Source: Klebsiella spallanzanii (lineage in GTDB: Bacteria; Pseudomonadota; Gammaproteobacteria; Enterobacterales; Enterobacteriaceae). Taken from it: DNA of 64,000 nucleotides. The translations under genes were made by a program, and so were the position numbers. The first letter of the stretch is position 1, and every line of letters begins with the position of its first letter. Below the pieces are notes generated by a model, which saw only the letters and a program-made list of their open reading frames with translations, was not told where the DNA came from and did no database searches. Of this stretch, positions 60,694 to 64,000 are shown in pieces. Where the stretch lies: positions 372,001-436,000 of the forward strand of contig NZ_CABGGS010000023.1 in assembly GCF_902158555.1 (NCBI RefSeq), in the 5' to 3' direction.

Positions 60694-61611
60694 TCAGGGG
60701 GATGATGGCAGCGACAAGTAATGAAGGAACCGGTTAAGCGCTTGCGATGGTACTTCACTTTTACGCCAGAACACCCCAACGCTACCTTTTTGTTCAATGC
60801 GCGGCAAATTAAGAATCACCAGCTGGTGCTGCGCGGCGTAGCGCTGCGCCAGGCGCAGTGAAAGTATCGAAACCATATCGCTGCTCTGTAGCAGGTTGCT
60901 GGTGACGTTCATTGATGCCGATTCGATGGTGTTTTCCGGCAGCATCACGCCGTTATCTACCAGCGCGTTATCAATACTTAAACGGATAGGGGTTCCGGTC
61001 GGCCAGACAATCCAACGCCAGCTGGCAAGGTCGGTCCAGCTTAAACGCGGCTTTTGAGCCAGTGGGTGATCGGGACGAGCAACAAAACAGACCGGTTCGG
61101 TGTAGAGCACCCGATAGTTAAGCGGTAGTTCCAGCGCTCGTCCGCCGACCCGACCCACCACAACATCGACCACGCCGGCTAGCAGATCGTTGAGCAACGG
61201 CGTCATCACTTTCTCTTCGATATTAAGATGTAGAGTCGGCATCTCTTTGAGCAGTTCGAGGATTGCCTGCGAGACGCAGTCGGTCGCCACCGGCGAACAG
61301 CCGATCATCAGGCTGCCGACCTGTCCGCCCTGTTTAAAACGCTCAATTTCATACTGCGACCGCGACATATCGTTAATTAACCGCTGAGCATGCTGAAGTA
61401 ACAGTTTTCCGCCTTCCGTCGTGCGCAGGCCCTTGCTATGTCGTTCAAACAGAGAGATGCCAACTTCGTCTTCAAACTGGCTTAGCCATTTGGAAAGCGC
61501 AGGCTGAGTGATGTTCATCATTTTAGCCACTTGCGTGAGGTTGCCCTGCTCCCCCAGCGCGACCAGCATCTGTAGATGGTGTCGCTTCAATTTCTGCGTC
61601 CAGTCTGCCAT
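60694..61611 (-). CDS. mhbR: LysR family regulator of the 3-hydroxybenzoate cluster
   Basis: Regulator of 305 residues: helix-turn-helix QVAKMMNITQPALSKWLSQFE and an effector domain. ATG 61611 (MADWTQKLKR) is chosen because the 50 extra residues of the longer frame lie outside the LysR family domain. Divergent from mhbT across 126 bases. Its target is inferred to be mhbTD and later genes, with an aromatic acid as inducer. Confidence 0.85.
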   Translation of the reverse strand: MADWTQKLKRHHLQMLVALGEQGNLTQVAKMMNITQPALSKWLSQFEDEVGISLFERHSKGLRTTEGGKLLLQHAQRLINDMSRSQYEIERFKQGGQVGSLMIGCSPVATDCVSQAILELLKEMPTLHLNIEEKVMTPLLNDLLAGVVDVVVGRVGGRALELPLNYRVLYTEPVCFVARPDHPLAQKPRLSWTDLASWRWIVWPTGTPIRLSIDNALVDNGVMLPENTIESASMNVTSNLLQSSDMVSILSLRLAQRYAAQHQLVILNLPRIEQKGSVGVFWRKSEVPSQALNRFLHYLSLPSSP

Positions 61612-61737
61612 TGGCGATAACCTCCAGGTTATGTCTATGCCCGAAATACCATTGTACATTTCATTGCTTGAGTTACAAAATCGCAACATAAAAGAAATAA
61701 ATACAACATCTACCCCTACCTGCACTGAGGCATAACG

Positions 61738-63096
61738 ATGACTCAACGACTTGAATTGCAAACGCTATTGAATGCCGTACCGGTCGGAGCCCGCCAATGG
61801 CGCGTGATTATCTGCTGTTTTCTGGTGGTCATGCTGGACGGCTTCGATACTGCGGCCATTGGTTTTATCGCGCCGGATATTCGTAGCCACTGGCAGCTCA
61901 CTGCCAGCGACCTTGCACCGTTGTTTGGTGCCGGATTGCTGGGCTTAACCGCCGGGGCGCTGCTCTGCGGCCCGCTCTCCGACCGCTTTGGCCGTAAACG
62001 GGTGATTGAGTTTTGCGTGGCCTTGTTCGGTCTGTTCAGCCTGCTTTCCGCTTTTTCCCCTGACCTTGAGACGCTGGTTATTCTGCGCTTTCTGACCGGC
62101 CTCGGCCTCGGCGGTGCGATGCCCAATACCATTACCATGACGTCGGAATATCTGCCTGCCCGGCGGCGCGGGGCGCTGGTGACTCTGATGTTTTGCGGCT
62201 TCACCCTTGGCTCGGCGCTTGGCGGCGTGGTCAGCGCCCAACTGGTGCCGCTGATTGGCTGGCACGGTATTCTGGTGCTGGGCGGCGTTCTCCCGCTGAT
62301 GCTGGCGGTGGCGCTGGTGCCGCTGCTTCCTGAATCACCGCGCTGGCAGATTCGCCGTCAGCTGCCGCAGGCGGTTATCGCCAGAACCGTTGGCGCGATA
62401 ACCGGCGAGCGCTATACCGATACCCATTTCTGGCTTGATGAGCCAGCCGCTGGCGCGAAAGGCAGCATTCGCCAGCTGTTTGCCGGGCGTCAGTTACCCA
62501 TCACCTTAATGTTATGGGTCGTGTTCTTTATGAGCCTGCTGATTATCTATCTGCTCTCCAGCTGGATGCCGACGCTGCTTAATCATCGCGGGATTGATTT
62601 ACAACATGCCTCGTGGGTCACCGCCGCCTTCCAGATTGGCGGTACCTTTGGCGCGCTGCTGCTCGGGGTGCTGATGGATCGCTTCAATCCTTATCGGGTG
62701 CTGGCGCTGAGCTACGGTCTGGGGGCGGTCTGTATCGTCATGATTGGCCTGAGCGAGAACGGCCTGTGGCAGATGGCGCTGGCGATTTTCGGTACCGGCA
62801 TTGGTATCAGCGGCTCTCAGGTGGGTCTTAATGCGCTAACCGCAACGTTGTACCCCACGCAAAGCCGCGCTACCGGCGTGAGCTGGTCCAACGCCGTTGG
62901 CCGCTGCGGGGCCATCGTCGGCTCGCTCTCCGGAGGCATGATGATGGCGATGAATTTCTCTTTCGACACCCTGTTTTTTGTTATCGCCGTACCGGCCGTT
63001 GTTAGCGCCGTGATGCTTATTCTGCTGACGCTTGCCGTCCGCAACCCGATATCTGTACCTGCCGCGCTGCCTTCTGCAGGCATCGTGAATAAATAA
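61738..63096 (+). CDS. mhbT: Aromatic acid:proton symporter MhbT (AAHS family)
   Basis: MFS importer of 452 residues with 12 helices. AAHS signatures are [12 protein letters not shown] (helix 1, with the key Asp) and [15 protein letters not shown]. Context with gentisate dioxygenase supports 3-hydroxybenzoate as substrate, though other aromatic acids are possible. mhbD follows after 14 bases. Confidence 0.88.
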   Translation: MTQRLELQTLLNAVPVGARQWRVIICCFLVVMLDGFDTAAIGFIAPDIRSHWQLTASDLAPLFGAGLLGLTAGALLCGPLSDRFGRKRVIEFCVALFGLFSLLSAFSPDLETLVILRFLTGLGLGGAMPNTITMTSEYLPARRRGALVTLMFCGFTLGSALGGVVSAQLVPLIGWHGILVLGGVLPLMLAVALVPLLPESPRWQIRRQLPQAVIARTVGAITGERYTDTHFWLDEPAAGAKGSIRQLFAGRQLPITLMLWVVFFMSLLIIYLLSSWMPTLLNHRGIDLQHASWVTAAFQIGGTFGALLLGVLMDRFNPYRVLALSYGLGAVCIVMIGLSENGLWQMALAIFGTGIGISGSQVGLNALTATLYPTQSRATGVSWSNAVGRCGAIVGSLSGGMMMAMNFSFDTLFFVIAVPAVVSAVMLILLTLAVRNPISVPAALPSAGIVNK

Positions 63097-63110
63097 TAAG
63101 GAGAACGCTC

Positions 63111-64000
63111 ATGTCCCGATCCACCACGGAAGCACACAACGGTCGTCAGCAGTTTTACCAGCATATTTCCGGACAAAACCTGACGCCGCTTTGGGAATCG
63201 CTGCACCACCTGGTGCCGAAAACGCCAAACGCCACCTGCGCGCCGGCTTACTGGAACTATCAGGAGATTCGCCCGCTGCTGCTGGAAAGCGGCCAGTTGA
63301 TTGGCGCGAAAGAAGCGGTGCGTCGCGTACTGGTGCTGGAAAACCCGGCGCTGCGCGGGCAGTCGTCGATTACGTCCTCTCTGTACGCCGGTTTACAGCT
63401 GATTATGCCCGGCGAAGTCGCGCCGAGCCACCGCCATAACCAGTCGGCGCTGCGCTTTGTCGTTGAAGGTGAAGGGGCGTTTACCGCTGTCGACGGCGAA
63501 CGCACGCAAATGCGCGCCGGCGACTTTATCCTGACGCCGCAGTGGCGCTGGCACGACCACGGCAACCCCGGCAATGAACCGGTTATCTGGCTGGATGGTT
63601 TAGACCTGCCGCTGGTGAACTATCTGGGCTGCGGCTTTGCTGAAGATTACCCGGAAGAGCAGCAGCCGGTAACCCGTAAAGAGGGGGATTATCTGCCGCG
63701 CTATGCCGCCAATATGCTGCCGCTGCGCCATCAGGTCGGTAACTCCTCGCCCATTTTTAACTATCGCTATGATCGTAGCCGCGAAGCACTGCACGACCTG
63801 ACGCGTATGGGCGATGCTGATGGGTGGGACGGCTACAAGATGCGCTACGTTAACCCGGTCACCGGCGGCTACCCGATGCCGTCGATGGGCGCATTCCTGC
63901 AGCTGTTGCCAAAAGGGTTTAGTTCACGTGCGGCAAAAACCACCGACAGCACCATTTATCACGTGGTGGAAGGCAGCGGCCAGGTAACCATTGGCGAGCA
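63111..64000 (+). CDS. mhbD: Gentisate 1,2-dioxygenase, cut by the window end
   Basis: Ring-cleavage enzyme that turns gentisate into maleylpyruvate with iron(II) and oxygen. The ATG at 63111 follows AAGGAGAA. At least 296 codons run open to the window end, with no stop. Two cupin parts are expected; the first has the iron-binding [10 protein letters not shown]. In Klebsiella mhbH, mhbI and mhbM follow, which would lie outside this window. Confidence 0.9.
   Translation, partial: MSRSTTEAHNGRQQFYQHISGQNLTPLWESLHHLVPKTPNATCAPAYWNYQEIRPLLLESGQLIGAKEAVRRVLVLENPALRGQSSITSSLYAGLQLIMPGEVAPSHRHNQSALRFVVEGEGAFTAVDGERTQMRAGDFILTPQWRWHDHGNPGNEPVIWLDGLDLPLVNYLGCGFAEDYPEEQQPVTRKEGDYLPRYAANMLPLRHQVGNSSPIFNYRYDRSREALHDLTRMGDADGWDGYKMRYVNPVTGGYPMPSMGAFLQLLPKGFSSRAAKTTDSTIYHVVEGSGQVTIGE

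Overview
The window is an enterobacterial chromosome segment, most like Klebsiella, Raoultella or a close relative. Most of it is the mepS to mhb neighbourhood of Enterobacterales: mepS-lpxT-yeiR-yeiQ, the fructose PTS operon, pseudouridine genes, nfo-yeiH-yeiE-lysP-cirA, fghA-folE-yeiB, galS-mglBAC, and sanA-cdd-yohKJ. Encoded proteins match the E. coli families in length and motifs almost end to end. The right edge starts a 3-hydroxybenzoate/gentisate cluster (mhbR-mhbT-mhbD), known from Klebsiella, and uxuA stands divergent to yeiQ. Genus is an inference. No tRNA, rRNA, CRISPR array, IS transposase or phage gene was seen.

Layout: 0-6.5 kb envelope and hexuronate genes (mepS, lpxT, yeiR, yeiQ, uxuA, efpL). 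6.6-10 kb yeiW, yeiL, rihB, nupX. 10-15.4 kb setB and fruBKA with two Cra operators. 15.5-28.8 kb the unusual block. 29-40.5 kb psuK-psuG-psuT, yeiI-nfo, yeiH, yeiE, lysP and Fur-regulated cirA. 40.6-47 kb an accessory block: two alpha/beta hydrolases, an AzlCD exporter, two LysR regulators, an MFS pump. 47.3-55.5 kb fghA, folE, yeiB, galS, mglBAC. 55.8-57.6 kb a three-lipoprotein operon. 57.6-60.6 kb sanA, cdd, yohKJ. 60.7-64 kb the mhb genes, the last cut by the window end.

The region to look at is 16.0-28.8 kb. It reads as one long operon: two FNR-type boxes with a matching -10 element, a cobalamin riboswitch, a BtuF/BtuC/BtuD-type ABC importer, a pseudoazurin-type blue copper protein, a complete three-subunit cytochrome bc1 complex (Rieske protein, cytochrome b, cytochrome c1), and a full ccmABCDEFGH cytochrome c maturation set. 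Gaps between genes are mostly -4 to +28 bases. The model enterobacteria such as E. coli have no bc1 complex. The ccm genes, which in E. coli follow the nap nitrate reductase genes, are attached here to bc1. The inferred role is an anaerobically induced quinol to bc1 to pseudoazurin electron path, made with its own haem-attachment machinery and placed under cobalamin control together with probable corrinoid uptake. The terminal reductase that would accept the electrons is not in this window.

Other differences from E. coli: yeiL-rihB-nupX lies on the far side of fruBKA from psuKGT, and the similar nupX and psuT genes now flank the fru and bc1/ccm genes. CcmH lacks its C-terminal part exactly at the edge of the block. 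A palindromic repeat of about 128 bases lies between yeiH and yeiE.
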